From positions 496,341 through 560,340 of the forward strand of contig NZ_LISW01000003.1 in NCBI RefSeq assembly GCF_001905735.1: a stretch of 64,000 nt of DNA, read 5' to 3'. Shown here piece after piece: positions 32,519 through 45,455 of the stretch. Position 1 is the stretch's first letter. Each line of letters starts with the position of its first letter. The translations under genes were made by a program, and so were the position numbers. This DNA is from Streptomyces sp. CB01249. GTDB taxonomy: Bacteria; Actinomycetota; Actinomycetes; Streptomycetales; Streptomycetaceae. Under the pieces are notes generated by a model. The model was not told the DNA's origin. It did no database searches and saw nothing but the letters and a program-made list of their open reading frames with translations.

Positions 32519-35500
32519 GTGACGGGGTTCGTCTTTCTGCGGGTGAGGGCGCACCGGCTCCTCCTCGCGGCGGCCGTGCTGGCCGTGCTCCTGACCACCT
32601 CGGTCCTGGCCGCGCTCACCGCGTTCTCCGGTTCCGTCGGCGACGCCGCGCTGCGCCACACGCTCACCCACCGCTCCGCCGTCCCCGCCTCGCTCGCCGT
32701 CTCCGCGCAGCTGGATCCGGAGGAGCGGCAGCCGGCCGACACGGCGGTGCGCAAGGCCGCCCGGGAGACCTTCGACGGACTGCCGGTGACCGTACGGAAG
32801 CTGGAGGCGTCCGGCCCGTACGCGCTGCCGCGCAGCCTCCAGGACCCGGCCGCCCGGCGCGGTGACCCCGACCTCACGCACTTCGCCTCGCTGGACCGCA
32901 GCCGCGTCCGCCTCACCGCCGGACGCATGCCCGCCGCCGGGGCGGGGAAGAACGGCGCCCCCGTCGAGGTGGCCCTGCCCGCGACCGCCGCCGAGGCGCT
33001 GTCGCTGAAGCCCGGCGCCCGGCTGAGGCTCACCGACCGGCTGGGCGGCAAACCGGCCGACGTCGTGATCACCGGGCTCTACAAGGCCGCCGACCAGGCC
33101 GACCCGTACTGGCAGCTGGACGAGCTCGGCGGGCGCGGCGTCCGCAAGGTCGTCTTCACCACGTACGGTCCCCTGCTCACCGACCCCGCCGTGCTCGGCT
33201 CCGGCCGGACCACCTCGGGCGAGGTGTCCTGGCTGGCCTCCGCCGACTTCCGCTCGGTCACCACGGGCCGGACGGCGGCGCTGCGCGAGGCGGCGACCAC
33301 CGGCCCGAAGAAGCTGCTGGCCACCCCGGAGTTCCAGGACGGGGGCACCGCGCAGACCTCGCTGCCCACCGTCCTCGAACAGATCGACCGGGCCCTGCTC
33401 GTCTCCCGCTCGACGCTCACCATCGTGGCCGTGCAGCTGGTCCTGCTCGCCGGATACGCCCTGCTCCTCGTGGCCCGGCTGCTCAGCAGCGAGCGCGCGG
33501 GCGAGACCGAGCTGCTGCGGGCGCGCGGCGGTTCGCGGGCCCGGATCACCTGGCTCGCGTCCGTCGAGGCACTGCTCCTCGCGCTGCCCGCCGCCCTCGT
33601 CGCGCCCCTGCTCTCCGGCCCGCTGACCCGGCTCCTGGCGGACCGCAGCGAGCTGTCCCGGATCGGGCTTCGGCTGGACACCGGCGTCACCGGACAGGTG
33701 TGGCTGGTCGCCGCCGTCACCGCGCTGGCCTGCGCGCTCGCCGTCGTGGCGCCCGCCCTGGCCGCGGGCGGCGGGGGACGGCGCACCACGCGGTCCGCCG
33801 CGCTGCCGGGCCCGGTGCGGGCGGGCGCCGACCTCGCGCTGTTGCTCGTCGCGGCGGTGGCGTACTGGCAGCTGGACCGGCAGACGAAGGGCTCGGGGAG
33901 CGGCGCGCTCAGCGGGGACCGGGCGGGCGGGCTCGGGATCGACCCGCTGCTCGTCGCCGCGCCCGCGCTGGCCCTGCTCGCCGGGACCGTACTGACGCTG
34001 CGTCTGCTGCCGCCCGCCGCCAGGCTCGCGGAGCGGCGCGCTTCCGGCGGGCGGGGACTGGCGACCGCGCTGGCGGGCTGGCAGTTCAGCCGCCGGCCGC
34101 TGCGGGGCGCCGGGCCGGTGCTGCTGCTGGTCCTCGCGGTGGCGATGGGCATGCTGGCGATCGGGCAGAGCGCGTCGTGGAACCGCTCGCAGAGCGACCA
34201 GGCCGACTTCAGGTCCGGAGCCTCGGTGCGCATGACCGCCGGCGTCAACGCGGACCCGGCGAAGGCACCCGCGTACGGACAGCTGCCGGGGGTGCGCGAG
34301 GCGGCGCCCGCCTACCGCACGACGGTGGGCCTCTCCGGCGAGCGCACCGCCGAGATCCTCGCCCTGGACACCGCGCACGCCGACGAGCGGATGCTGATGC
34401 GCGACGACCTCGGGGACGGCCCGGTGGCAGGGCTCTTCGACACCCTGACCCCGCCGAAGGCCGCCCGCGCCGGGCTGCCGCTGCCGGAGCACAGCACCCG
34501 GCTCCACTTCGACGTACGGATATCCGCCGAGGACGCCCCCCGCGAGGCCTCGCCGTCCGGCATGACCGCCCGGGTCTCCGTCCTCCTGGAGGACCGCTAC
34601 GGGCTGCCCTACCAGGTCGTCGCCGGGTCCGTCCCGGCCGACGGGAAGGCGCACCCGCTCTCCGTCGCCGTGGCGCCCGCCGGCGGGTTCGCCGTCACCG
34701 GCATCGAGCTGAGCGGCAAGCAGCCCGTGGAGCACGCGGAGGCGCAGCGGCTGACCCTGAGCGCGCTGCGGACCACCGCCGCCGACGGCACCGAGCACGC
34801 CGTCCCGGTCCCCGACGGCTTCCGCTGGCAGGGCGAGAAGACCGAGGACTCCCTCCTGGAGGAGCCGAAGCCGGGCGTGCCGCTCTCCCCCGCCGCGTCG
34901 GCCGCCACCCCCCTCGCCGTCGGCTACTCCACCGGTTCGGTCACCGCCGAGGACGCGGCGTACTCGATCCCCAGCATCGGCGTGCGGCTCACCGCGGCCC
35001 GGCCCGAGGCACCGGCGCTGAACGCCGTGGCGACGGACGCGTATCTCAAGGCGACCGGTGCCAGGCCCGGCCAGAAGACCGATGTGACCCTGGCCGGCGA
35101 GACGGTCCGGGTGACGATCACCCGGACCGTGCACCGGCTGCCCACCACCGGCCCCGGCTCGGGCTCCTCCAGCGCGTCCGCCGAGTCCCAGCGGGCCCGG
35201 GACGGCGGGGCGCTCCTGCTGGACCTGCGCGCCCTCGGCGAGGTCTTCGCCACCCGCCCGACCGCCCGGCTGACCGCCACGGAGTGGTGGATGAGCACCG
35301 AATCCGGCCGGACCGCGGAGGTGGCCGCCGCGCTGCGCGCGCTGCCCGACACCGACCCCGTCCAGGTCCAGGTGCGCGACGAGACCGCCGACGAGCTGGT
35401 CACCGACCCGCTGGGGGCGGGCCCGCAGTCCGCGCTGCTCGCCGTCGCGGTGATCGCCGCCGCGCTGGCCGCGGTCGGCTTCGCGGTGGCCGCGGTCGGC

Positions 35501-35842
35501 TCGCAGCGGGAACGGTCCGCCGAGTTCGCCGTGCTCCGGGCGCTGGGCACCCCGCGCCGCCAGCTGGCCCGGATGACCGCCGCCGAGCAGGGCGTCCTGA
35601 TCGCGATCGCGCTGCTCGTCGGGGCCCTGCTCGGGGCCCTGCTGACCCGGGCGGTCGTGCCGTTGATCGTGCTGACCGGGCAGGCGGCCCAGCCGGTGCC
35701 GCCGGTCCTGGTCCAGCTGCCGCCCGGCCAGGTCGCCGCGCTGCTGGCCGGAGTCGCCGCGCTGCCCCTGCTCATCGTCGCCGCTCTCACCCTGCGCCGC
35801 GCCGACCCCGCGATCTCGCTGCGCACCCAGGGGGACAACTGA
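32519..35842 (+). CDS. Large FtsX-type ABC transporter permease (first)
   Basis: The 1107-aa membrane protein has an N-terminal membrane segment (about residues 10-32), a large extracytoplasmic domain, an FtsX block of membrane segments (about 290-470), another near 530, a second large extracytoplasmic domain, and a final FtsX block (about 970-1095) with LRALGTPRRQLARMTAAEQ. That gives two fused FtsX/MacB units. It is followed by a second permease and an ATPase in overlapping array. Such systems are usually efflux or mechanotransmission machines rather than importers. The start is uncertain: GTG at 32519 has GGGGGG upstream, and GTGs at 32501 and 32504 are in frame. Confidence 0.88.
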   Translation: MTGFVFLRVRAHRLLLAAAVLAVLLTTSVLAALTAFSGSVGDAALRHTLTHRSAVPASLAVSAQLDPEERQPADTAVRKAARETFDGLPVTVRKLEASGPYALPRSLQDPAARRGDPDLTHFASLDRSRVRLTAGRMPAAGAGKNGAPVEVALPATAAEALSLKPGARLRLTDRLGGKPADVVITGLYKAADQADPYWQLDELGGRGVRKVVFTTYGPLLTDPAVLGSGRTTSGEVSWLASADFRSVTTGRTAALREAATTGPKKLLATPEFQDGGTAQTSLPTVLEQIDRALLVSRSTLTIVAVQLVLLAGYALLLVARLLSSERAGETELLRARGGSRARITWLASVEALLLALPAALVAPLLSGPLTRLLADRSELSRIGLRLDTGVTGQVWLVAAVTALACALAVVAPALAAGGGGRRTTRSAALPGPVRAGADLALLLVAAVAYWQLDRQTKGSGSGALSGDRAGGLGIDPLLVAAPALALLAGTVLTLRLLPPAARLAERRASGGRGLATALAGWQFSRRPLRGAGPVLLLVLAVAMGMLAIGQSASWNRSQSDQADFRSGASVRMTAGVNADPAKAPAYGQLPGVREAAPAYRTTVGLSGERTAEILALDTAHADERMLMRDDLGDGPVAGLFDTLTPPKAARAGLPLPEHSTRLHFDVRISAEDAPREASPSGMTARVSVLLEDRYGLPYQVVAGSVPADGKAHPLSVAVAPAGGFAVTGIELSGKQPVEHAEAQRLTLSALRTTAADGTEHAVPVPDGFRWQGEKTEDSLLEEPKPGVPLSPAASAATPLAVGYSTGSVTAEDAAYSIPSIGVRLTAARPEAPALNAVATDAYLKATGARPGQKTDVTLAGETVRVTITRTVHRLPTTGPGSGSSSASAESQRARDGGALLLDLRALGEVFATRPTARLTATEWWMSTESGRTAEVAAALRALPDTDPVQVQVRDETADELVTDPLGAGPQSALLAVAVIAAALAAVGFAVAAVGSQRERSAEFAVLRALGTPRRQLARMTAAEQGVLIAIALLVGALLGALLTRAVVPLIVLTGQAAQPVPPVLVQLPPGQVAALLAGVAALPLLIVAALTLRRADPAISLRTQGDN

Positions 35843-35843
35843 C

Positions 35844-38638
35844 ATGCGTGCCCGCCCCGCCACCGCCTGCGCCCCCTGGGTGCGCACCCGGCTGCGCACG
35901 GCACCCGGCGCCGCCTGCGCGTTCGCGCTGCTGGTGCTGGTGACCGCGTTCCTCGCCGCCGCCTTCCCGCGCTCCGTCGACGCGTACGAGACGAAGGGGC
36001 TGCGCCACGACCTCGGCACGGCGACCCCGGCGCACAGCGTGCTGGAACTGAAGGGCCCCCAGCCCGGCCTCGAACTGCGCCCGGCGGCGCGCGAGGTCGC
36101 GGTACGCGAGGACACCATGGCCTCCGTCGACGCGCAGGTCCTGAAGCGGCTGCCCGCTCCGCTGCGCGCCGACACCGCCGAGTCGGCCTACGGGGTGCGC
36201 ACCTCGACGCCGATCGCGGCCCAGGAGCCGTGGTTCCCGCGCCCGTTCGGCCTGGACCCGACCCTGACGTACGTCACCCAGTCCGGGCTGTCCTCGCACG
36301 CCACCCTGCGCACCGGCAGCTGGCCGGCCACGCACGGCACGGTGTCGATGACCACCGGGGAGGTCGAGGCCGCCGTCACCGAGGAGACCGCGAAGGCGCT
36401 GCGGATCAAGGCCGGTGCGACGATCGCCGTCCCCACCCGGGGCGACGACACCCTGACCGTACGGATCACCGGCATCGTCGCCCCGAAGAACCCGGAGGGT
36501 TCCTACTGGTCGGCCGAGCCGCTGCTACGGACGCCCTCGCTGGTGGCCAAGCCCACCAAGGACACGCCCCGCTACTACTGGATCGCCGCGCTGCTGCTGC
36601 CGCCGGACGCCGCGCCCGCCCTGCTCTCCACCCCCGGCCAGCCCGAGCTGTACTGGCGGATCGCGCCGGACGTCTCGCACCTCACCGCGCTGGACGTCCC
36701 GCAGCTGCGGACCTCGGTGGCGTCGCTGGAGGGCGGCCCGGGGCTGCTGGCCCTGCGCGACGCGGCCGGTGCCACGGTGAGCATGGCGACGGACCTGGAC
36801 GAGATCCTGACCGGGTACGACGGGATGCGGACAGCGATCCAGCCGGTCGTCACCGTCGCCGCCGTCGGCATCGGCGCGGTCGCCGCCGTCGTCCTGCTGA
36901 TGACGGGCGGGCTGCTGGCCGGCCGCAGACACGCCGAACTCGCCCTGCTGCGGGCCCGGGGCGGCTCCCTGCGGGGCATCGGCGGCCGGCTCCTCGCCGA
37001 GACCGCGGTCACCGCGGTGCCCGCCGGTGCGCTGGGCCTGCTGCTCGCCGTGCTCGCCGTGGGCGAGGCCCGGCTGTGGCCCGCGGCGGTCGGCGCCGGA
37101 GCGGTCGTCGCGCTGGTCTGCGCCGCGCTCCCGCTCCGCACCGCCCTGCGCCACCGCACCCCGCAGACCCACATCGGCCGCGACGACCTGGCGACGGCCC
37201 GCCCGTCCCGGCGGCGCACCGTCGCCGAACTCACCCTCCTCGTCCTCGCCGTGGGCGCGGTCTTCGCGCTGCGCCGACGCGGCACGGACGCGGAGGGCGG
37301 CACCGACCTGCTGGTCAGCGCCGCGCCCGTGCTGGTCGCGCTGATCGCGGCGGTGGTGCTCGTCCGGCTCTACCCGCTGCCGCTGCGCCTGGCGCTGCGC
37401 TCGGTGTCCCGGCTGCGCGGCGCGATCGGCTTCCTGTCGCTGGCCCGGGCCGGCCGCACCTCGGCCTCCGGCACCCTGCCGCTGCTCGCGCTGCTGGTCG
37501 CGCTGACCACGGCCGCGTTCGGCGGTTCGGTCCTCGCGGGGGTCGCAAACGCCCGCGACGACGCCGCCGTCCTGGCCACCGGCGCGGACGCCCGGGTCAC
37601 CGGCGAGCGGGACTCCGTACCGCTGTCGGCCGGCCTGGTCCGCGCGGTGGAGCAGGCCGAAGGGGTACGCGGATCGGCCCGGGTCCAGGTCGAGTTCGGG
37701 GTGGCCCTCCCGGCCCCGGACAACGGCACGCAGAACGCCAAGGGCACGACCCTGATCGGCGTCGACCCGGCCACGTACGCCGCGCTGGCCCGCTCCACCG
37801 GGCTCGGCCCGTTCTCCGCCGACGGGCTGCGGGCGAAGGGCGCGGCGGTCCGCGAGGGGACGCGGCCGGACGAGGACCGGGTCGTGCCTGCCCTGGTCTC
37901 GCCGTCCGTCGCCGAACGACTCGGCGACCGGCCGCTCGGCCTCCGCGCGCTGGCCGGGAACTTCAAGGTGAAGGCCGCCGCCACGGTCACGCGTACGCCC
38001 GCCGTGAACGGCACTTCCTTCATCGTCGTGGACGCCGCCGCGTTCACCCACCGGCAGACCACGGCGCTGCTGCTGACCGGGGACGGGCTGGACGCGAAGG
38101 AACTGCGCGCGGCGGCCGGGCACTCGGGCGAGAAGATCGCCGTAAAGCTGCGCTCGGAGGAGCGGGCCACCTACGTCGACACCCCGATGCAGTCCGGGGC
38201 GGAACGGATCTATCTGGCGGCGATCATCGCAGGCGCCGGATACGCCCTGCTCGCCGTCCTGCTCTCGCTGCTCCAGACCGCGCCGGAGCGCACCACGCTG
38301 CTGGCCCGGCTGCGCACCATGGGCCTCACCTCCCGGCAGGGCGGGCGGCTCCTGGGCTTCGAGGCCCTGCCGCAGGCGCTGCTCGCGGCGGGCGGCGGGC
38401 TCCTCGTCGGGTGGGCGACCATCGCCCTGCTGGCCCCGGGGATCGACCTCGTACGCCTGGCACTCTCGTCCGGCCCCGGTCCCGGCCCGCTGGCCACCGC
38501 ACCGCTGCGCACCGATCCGTGGTCGCTGGTCCTCCCGGCGCTCGGCGTGATCGTGCTGACCGGGGCGGTGGCCGGGGTGCAGGCGTGGTGGGCCGGGCGC
38601 CGCGGATCGATCACCGAACTCAGGGCAGGAGACTCCCG

Positions 38639-38642
<4 letters not shown>
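35844..38642 (+). CDS. Large FtsX-type ABC transporter permease (second)
   Basis: The 932-aa membrane protein starts one base after the stop of the first permease. It has an N-terminal membrane segment (about 15-38), an extracytoplasmic domain, membrane segments around 325-440 and 470-570, and a terminal FtsX block (about 790-920) with LRTMGLTSRQGGRLLGFEALPQ. Its stop overlaps the ATPase start (ATGA). The layout parallels the first permease, which suggests an old duplication and a heterodimeric channel. The substrate is unknown. Confidence 0.88.
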
Positions 38643-39601
<959 letters not shown>

Positions 39602-39643
39602 CCGGCCCCGGAACACCGGGTGACCGGCCGTTAGGATCCGGCC

Positions 39644-40693
39644 ATGACGACGTTCGAACGCGAGATCACCGCGCCGGTCGACCTGTGCCTGCCCGACGGC
39701 CGCCTCGACCCGGCGGCGGTCGGCTGGTCGCGGACCCCGCTGCACCGCGCCAACCTGCGCGGCTGGGGCCGGACGAAGCGCTGGGAGTACTGGTGCGTGA
39801 CGACGCCCACCCATCTGGTGGCGCTGACCGTCAGCGATCTGGACTTCCTCGCCCTGAACAGCGTCTACCTGCTGGAGTACGCGCCCGGCGGCCTCGAGTT
39901 CGAACGTACGGCGATCCTCCCCGCCGGTCTCGGCGCCCGCCTCCCCGACACAGTGGCCGGCTCCCCCGGCGCCCCGGCCGTGGTCACGGGCCCGGCGCGC
40001 CCGACGGGCGGCAAGGTGCGCATGGAGATCCGCGACGAGCCCGGCGGCACCCGGCTGCGGGCCCGCTGTCTGACCCCGGAGCGGGTGCCGGTGGAGGTGG
40101 ACCTCCTGGTCGCCCGCCCGGCGGACCACGAATCGCTCTCCGTGGTCGTGCCGTGGGACAGCCGCCGCTTCCAGTACACCTCCAAGCAGACCGCGCTGCC
40201 CGCGTCCGGCCGGGTCAGGGTGGGCGGGGAGTTCCTGGACTTCGACGGGGACGACACCTGGGCCGTCCTGGACCACGGCCGGGGCCGCTGGCCGCGTACG
40301 GTGCGCTGGAACTGGGGCGCTGCGTCCGGCCGCACCGACGGGCACACCCTGGGCGTCCAGCTCGGCGGGCAGTGGACGCTGGGCACCGGCTCCACGGAGA
40401 ACGCGCTCTGCGTGGACGGCCGGCTGAGCAAGATCGGCGAGGAGCTGGACTGGCGCTGGTCCACCGCGGAACCGCTGCGTCCGTGGACGGTCCGCACCCC
40501 GCTGACCGGGCAGGTCGACCTGACGTTCACCCCGTTCCACAACCGCCGCGTCCGCACCGAGGCGGGGGTGCTGGCCAATCGCACCGACCAGCTGTTCGGC
40601 CACTACGACGGCACGGTGCGCGCGGACGACGGGACGCGGATCGCGGTGGAGCGGCTGCTGGGGTGGGCGGAGGACGTGCGGATGCGGTGGTGA
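39644..40693 (+). CDS. DUF2804 family protein
   Basis: The 349-aa protein matches DUF2804 by the conserved pieces RGWGRTKRWEYWCV, LDHGRGRWP, WNWGAASG and TFTPFHNRR. The family is predicted to form a beta-rich fold without known catalysis. There is no signal peptide. It lies 42 bp after the ABC transporter with its own start. Function is unknown. Confidence 0.85.
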   Translation: MTTFEREITAPVDLCLPDGRLDPAAVGWSRTPLHRANLRGWGRTKRWEYWCVTTPTHLVALTVSDLDFLALNSVYLLEYAPGGLEFERTAILPAGLGARLPDTVAGSPGAPAVVTGPARPTGGKVRMEIRDEPGGTRLRARCLTPERVPVEVDLLVARPADHESLSVVVPWDSRRFQYTSKQTALPASGRVRVGGEFLDFDGDDTWAVLDHGRGRWPRTVRWNWGAASGRTDGHTLGVQLGGQWTLGTGSTENALCVDGRLSKIGEELDWRWSTAEPLRPWTVRTPLTGQVDLTFTPFHNRRVRTEAGVLANRTDQLFGHYDGTVRADDGTRIAVERLLGWAEDVRMRW

Positions 40694-40705
40694 GCCGTTA
40701 CGCGC

Positions 40706-41389
40706 TCAGCCGGTCACGGAGACTGCGAGGTTCCCCAGGCCGCCCGCCGCACCGGCCCGGCGCAGGGCGACGGAGCCGTACGGGGTGCGCAGGCGGAGCC
40801 AGCTGCCGGCCGCCAGGAGGGCGACCGGGAAGGCGGGGTCGGCGCGCAGGAAGCCGAGGGACTGCGCGGCGTGGACCGCGCGCAGCGGGAGCTCGGTGCT
40901 CGCGAGGGTGCGCGACCAGATGTCGTGGCCGATGCGGTCCCGCTCCTCGCGGGTGCGCCGGTCCTCGGGCAGGGCCTCGTCGCGGACCCGGAATTCGGTG
41001 ACGGCGGCGGTGAGCGCGGCGCGCAGGGCGACCGGTCCGGGCAGCCCGGACCGCTCCCGCCAGCCGCCGCGCGGCGGGAGGACACCGGCCCAGGGCGGTC
41101 CGGTGACCGGGGCGGGCAGAGCGGCTTCCAGCCCTTCGTTCGGCAGCGTCTCCAACAAGTCGCCGGCCGACACCGTGACATCGAGGTCGTGCGGGTCGGC
41201 GAGCCGGGCCGCACGGATCGCCAGCACGTCGAAGGACGGGGGCCTGCCGAACACGGCGAGCGCGCCGCCGCCCGCCTGGAGGCGTACGGCGGCGGCACGG
41301 TCGTAGTGGAGCAGCCGACCGAGGAAGGCGCCGAGATCGGCGGCCTCCCTCGCGTCGGCGAACCGCAGCGACTGTACGGACACGGTCAT
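40706..41389 (-). CDS. Conserved actinobacterial protein of unknown function
   Basis: The 227-aa protein has no signal peptide, membrane segment or known motif. The N-terminal half resembles a small alpha/beta domain (DAREAADLGAFLGRLLHYDRAAAVRLQAGGG is the most distinctive stretch, read in parts). The C-terminus is Gly/Ala-rich. Its ATG overlaps the thioesterase stop by four bases (ATGA), so both are co-translated from the ettA-thioesterase unit. I do not recognise a family with certainty. Confidence 0.75.
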   Translation of the reverse strand: MTVSVQSLRFADAREAADLGAFLGRLLHYDRAAAVRLQAGGGALAVFGRPPSFDVLAIRAARLADPHDLDVTVSAGDLLETLPNEGLEAALPAPVTGPPWAGVLPPRGGWRERSGLPGPVALRAALTAAVTEFRVRDEALPEDRRTREERDRIGHDIWSRTLASTELPLRAVHAAQSLGFLRADPAFPVALLAAGSWLRLRTPYGSVALRRAGAAGGLGNLAVSVTG

Positions 41390-41808
41390 ACCGCGGCGGG
41401 CTCCTCGGCCAGGTACTCCTGGAGGAACCGCTTCTCCTCCGGGGAGATGCGCCGGGGGCGCTCGGCGGCCAGGTCGTACGGCACGACGACGGTCGAGGCG
41501 CGTACGTAGACCTGGTCCGGGTCCTTGATCTCGTAGGCGATCGTCAGGGACGCGGCGCCTATCTTCGTGACCCAGGACTCGACGGTCACCGGACGGTGCC
41601 GGTGGACCAGGGGCCGCACGTAGTCGATCTCGTGCCGCGCCACGACGGAGCCGCCCGCGAAGGACGGCGAGCCGTCCCCCGGCGCCAGCCGGAACATGAA
41701 GTCGATCCGCGCCTCCTCCAGATAGCGGAGGAAGACCACGTTGTTGACGTGGCCGAAGGCGTCCATGTCCGACCAGCGCAGCGGGCAGCTGTAGATGTGA
41801 CGAGCCAA
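41386..41808 (-). CDS. Acyl-CoA thioesterase (4HBT hot-dog fold)
   Basis: The 140-aa hot-dog protein carries the 4HBT active-site signature RWSDMDAFGHVNNVVFLRYLEEARIDF with the catalytic Asp. It should hydrolyse short or medium acyl-CoA or a related thioester. The start is taken as TTG at 41808: GCGAGG lies nine bases before it and homology starts at ARHIYSCPLRW. The longer open frame upstream runs antisense to nothing but inside ettA and is not credible. It starts 5 bases after the ettA stop. Confidence 0.88.
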   Translation of the reverse strand: MARHIYSCPLRWSDMDAFGHVNNVVFLRYLEEARIDFMFRLAPGDGSPSFAGGSVVARHEIDYVRPLVHRHRPVTVESWVTKIGAASLTIAYEIKDPDQVYVRASTVVVPYDLAAERPRRISPEEKRFLQEYLAEEPAAV

Positions 41809-41813
41809 GACGA

Positions 41814-43478
<1,665 letters not shown>

Positions 43479-43768
43479 GAGAAACCGTCCGGCAATCGAT
43501 GAGTGGGCAGATACACCCCATCTTGCCTGACGGCCACCCCTGGACGGAAACGGGTAGCTCAGAGGCTCGTGACCTGGCCCATCTCCTGGGGCTGACGGGC
43601 CGGTCGTGGTCGTTGATGGCCTTCGTTGGTCATCGTTGGTCACCCATTGACGGCCCACAGACGGCCCGACGGGGCCTGGAGCCAACTAGCAACTGGCCGC
43701 CCAACACACCACGAAACAGCCCCAGTTCTCATACAATGCGACTTAGGTCACATACGGAGGGGATCCAC
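43479..43768. other. Intergenic region at the left edge of the low-GC island
   Basis: This gap of about 290 bp is where base composition drops. It contains a 9-base direct repeat CGTTGGTCA (about 43624 and 43634) and a -10-like TACAAT at 43732-43737 upstream of the ATPase. I see no tRNA end, integrase gene or clear attachment site. Confidence 0.5.
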
Positions 43769-45448
43769 ATGGCTAGTGGCGCGACTCGACGCAGCAACCT
43801 CAACATCGGTGGCGAACAGGCCGAGGCTGACCCGCTCCTCATGGAGGCGTTTTACGAATCGGACGACTACAACACCATTTCAAACCGAGAAGACCCGCGA
43901 TGCTTCCTGATCGCTCGAACCGGGAGCGGCAAGTCAGCAGTTCTACAGAGGCTCGAAGAAGAAAACACTGCACATGTAGTCAGGATCGCCCCGGAGGACC
44001 TTTCCCTCAACTACATCACCAACCTTAGCGTGATGCGCTTCCTGGGTGATCTAGAAGTAAGTCTCGACCCTCTCTTTATTGCACTCTGGAAACATGTACT
44101 TCTTGTCGAGCTGATCCGCCACCGGTACAAGGTCGACTCCCCAACCGCCAAGACCAATTTCCTGGCCACGCTTCGAGAAAAAATAAAGCGCGACCCTGGA
44201 AAGCGCGCAGCACTCGACTACTTGGAAGAATTCCAGGATAGATTCTGGGTCGAAGCAGATGAGCGTGTTCGAGAAATTACCGAGAAATTTGAGGAGAAAA
44301 TAAACACGGAGGCAAAGGGGACTCTAGGTTTTTCCGGGAACCCAGCAGTCAACGCGTCAGCAACAATCGGAGGAGCCTCCGCTGACACCTTCTCCACAGA
44401 GACTCGGAGAGAACTCTCCGAGCGCTTTCAGCGCATAGTGAATGAAACACAGATGGCCCGCTTGAACAAAATGCTGAAAGTTCTAGATGAAGATATTCTC
44501 GACAGTCGCCAGAACTTTACTTTCGTCGTAATTGACGACCTCGATCGTGACTGGGTTGACGAAAAACTAGCAAACTCTCTGGTCCGGTGTCTTTTCAGGG
44601 CGGTACTCGATCTGCAGCGCGTAAGAAATCTGAAGGTGATTGTGGCCTTGCGGACCAACATCTTTGAGAACCTAGACTTCGGGCACAGGAGCGGCGGACA
44701 AGAGGAGAAATTTCGGTCGCTCGCCTTGCACATGCGCTGGAGCCCTGGTGAGTTGCGCGAACTAGTGAACGACCGACTGCGCGTGGCCACTACCAAGCGC
44801 GGCACTCCGGTGAACTCGATTGCGGATACACTTCCTCGTACCAACGCTACGCGCGGGGATGCCTTTGATTACATGCTCCAACGAACACTGATGCGCCCCC
44901 GAGACATCATCGCTTTCGTCAACGAAACTTTCACAGCAACAGGAAGCGATAGGGTCTCATGGGAAGACATAAAGACAGCTGAAGATTCCTACTCATACAA
45001 GAGATTGCTCGCACTGCGGGACGAATGGAAGATGTCATACCCGGACATCGATAAAGTCTTTGGGATATTCAGCGGTAGCACCGTGCCGATGCCAAAAGAC
45101 GAGTTCACTAGACGCATAGACGATGCAGCACTACTGCTCGCGGATCCTTACTTCCGGGGCGCCGAGTGGCTGGATTGGATGACGTCAGCCATGTGGAATA
45201 ACCCAGCTGGCACTTGGGCCGATTGGTACGGACCCCTTGTAAAGCTTCTATACAATATCGGTTTCATAGGCTGCCTTACCGGCAGCCAGGCACCCGTCCG
45301 CTACGTACGCACGTTCCCCGAGTACGCTGAGAGGGCCAGCAACTTGGAAGCGACAACGGGGTACACGATTCACCCGACTTTCCAGGCCGCCCTGGACATA
45401 CGTATGGATGGTTCACGTTTCGGGGCCGCCTTGGGACCTACTAGCTGA
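43769..45448 (+). CDS. Standalone P-loop ATPase (Sll1717-like/STAND-type), accessory island
   Basis: The 559-aa protein has Walker A ARTGSGKSAV (about residues 48-57) and a Walker B of the KAP/STAND style FVVIDDLDRDW (about 253-263). A possible sensor segment VIVALRTNIFEN follows, then helical regions. It has no membrane segment or fused effector. This matches what is annotated as the P-loop ATPase, Sll1717 family. A strong ribosome-binding site (ACGGAGGGG) precedes the ATG by six bases. Its codon use is unlike the rest of the window: one counted stretch (44521-44580) is 45 percent GC. I saw no in-frame TTA codon. It is probably horizontally acquired; a defence role is possible but unproven. 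Confidence 0.8.
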   Translation: MASGATRRSNLNIGGEQAEADPLLMEAFYESDDYNTISNREDPRCFLIARTGSGKSAVLQRLEEENTAHVVRIAPEDLSLNYITNLSVMRFLGDLEVSLDPLFIALWKHVLLVELIRHRYKVDSPTAKTNFLATLREKIKRDPGKRAALDYLEEFQDRFWVEADERVREITEKFEEKINTEAKGTLGFSGNPAVNASATIGGASADTFSTETRRELSERFQRIVNETQMARLNKMLKVLDEDILDSRQNFTFVVIDDLDRDWVDEKLANSLVRCLFRAVLDLQRVRNLKVIVALRTNIFENLDFGHRSGGQEEKFRSLALHMRWSPGELRELVNDRLRVATTKRGTPVNSIADTLPRTNATRGDAFDYMLQRTLMRPRDIIAFVNETFTATGSDRVSWEDIKTAEDSYSYKRLLALRDEWKMSYPDIDKVFGIFSGSTVPMPKDEFTRRIDDAALLLADPYFRGAEWLDWMTSAMWNNPAGTWADWYGPLVKLLYNIGFIGCLTGSQAPVRYVRTFPEYAERASNLEATTGYTIHPTFQAALDIRMDGSRFGAALGPTS

Positions 45449-45455
45449 CCCGAAT

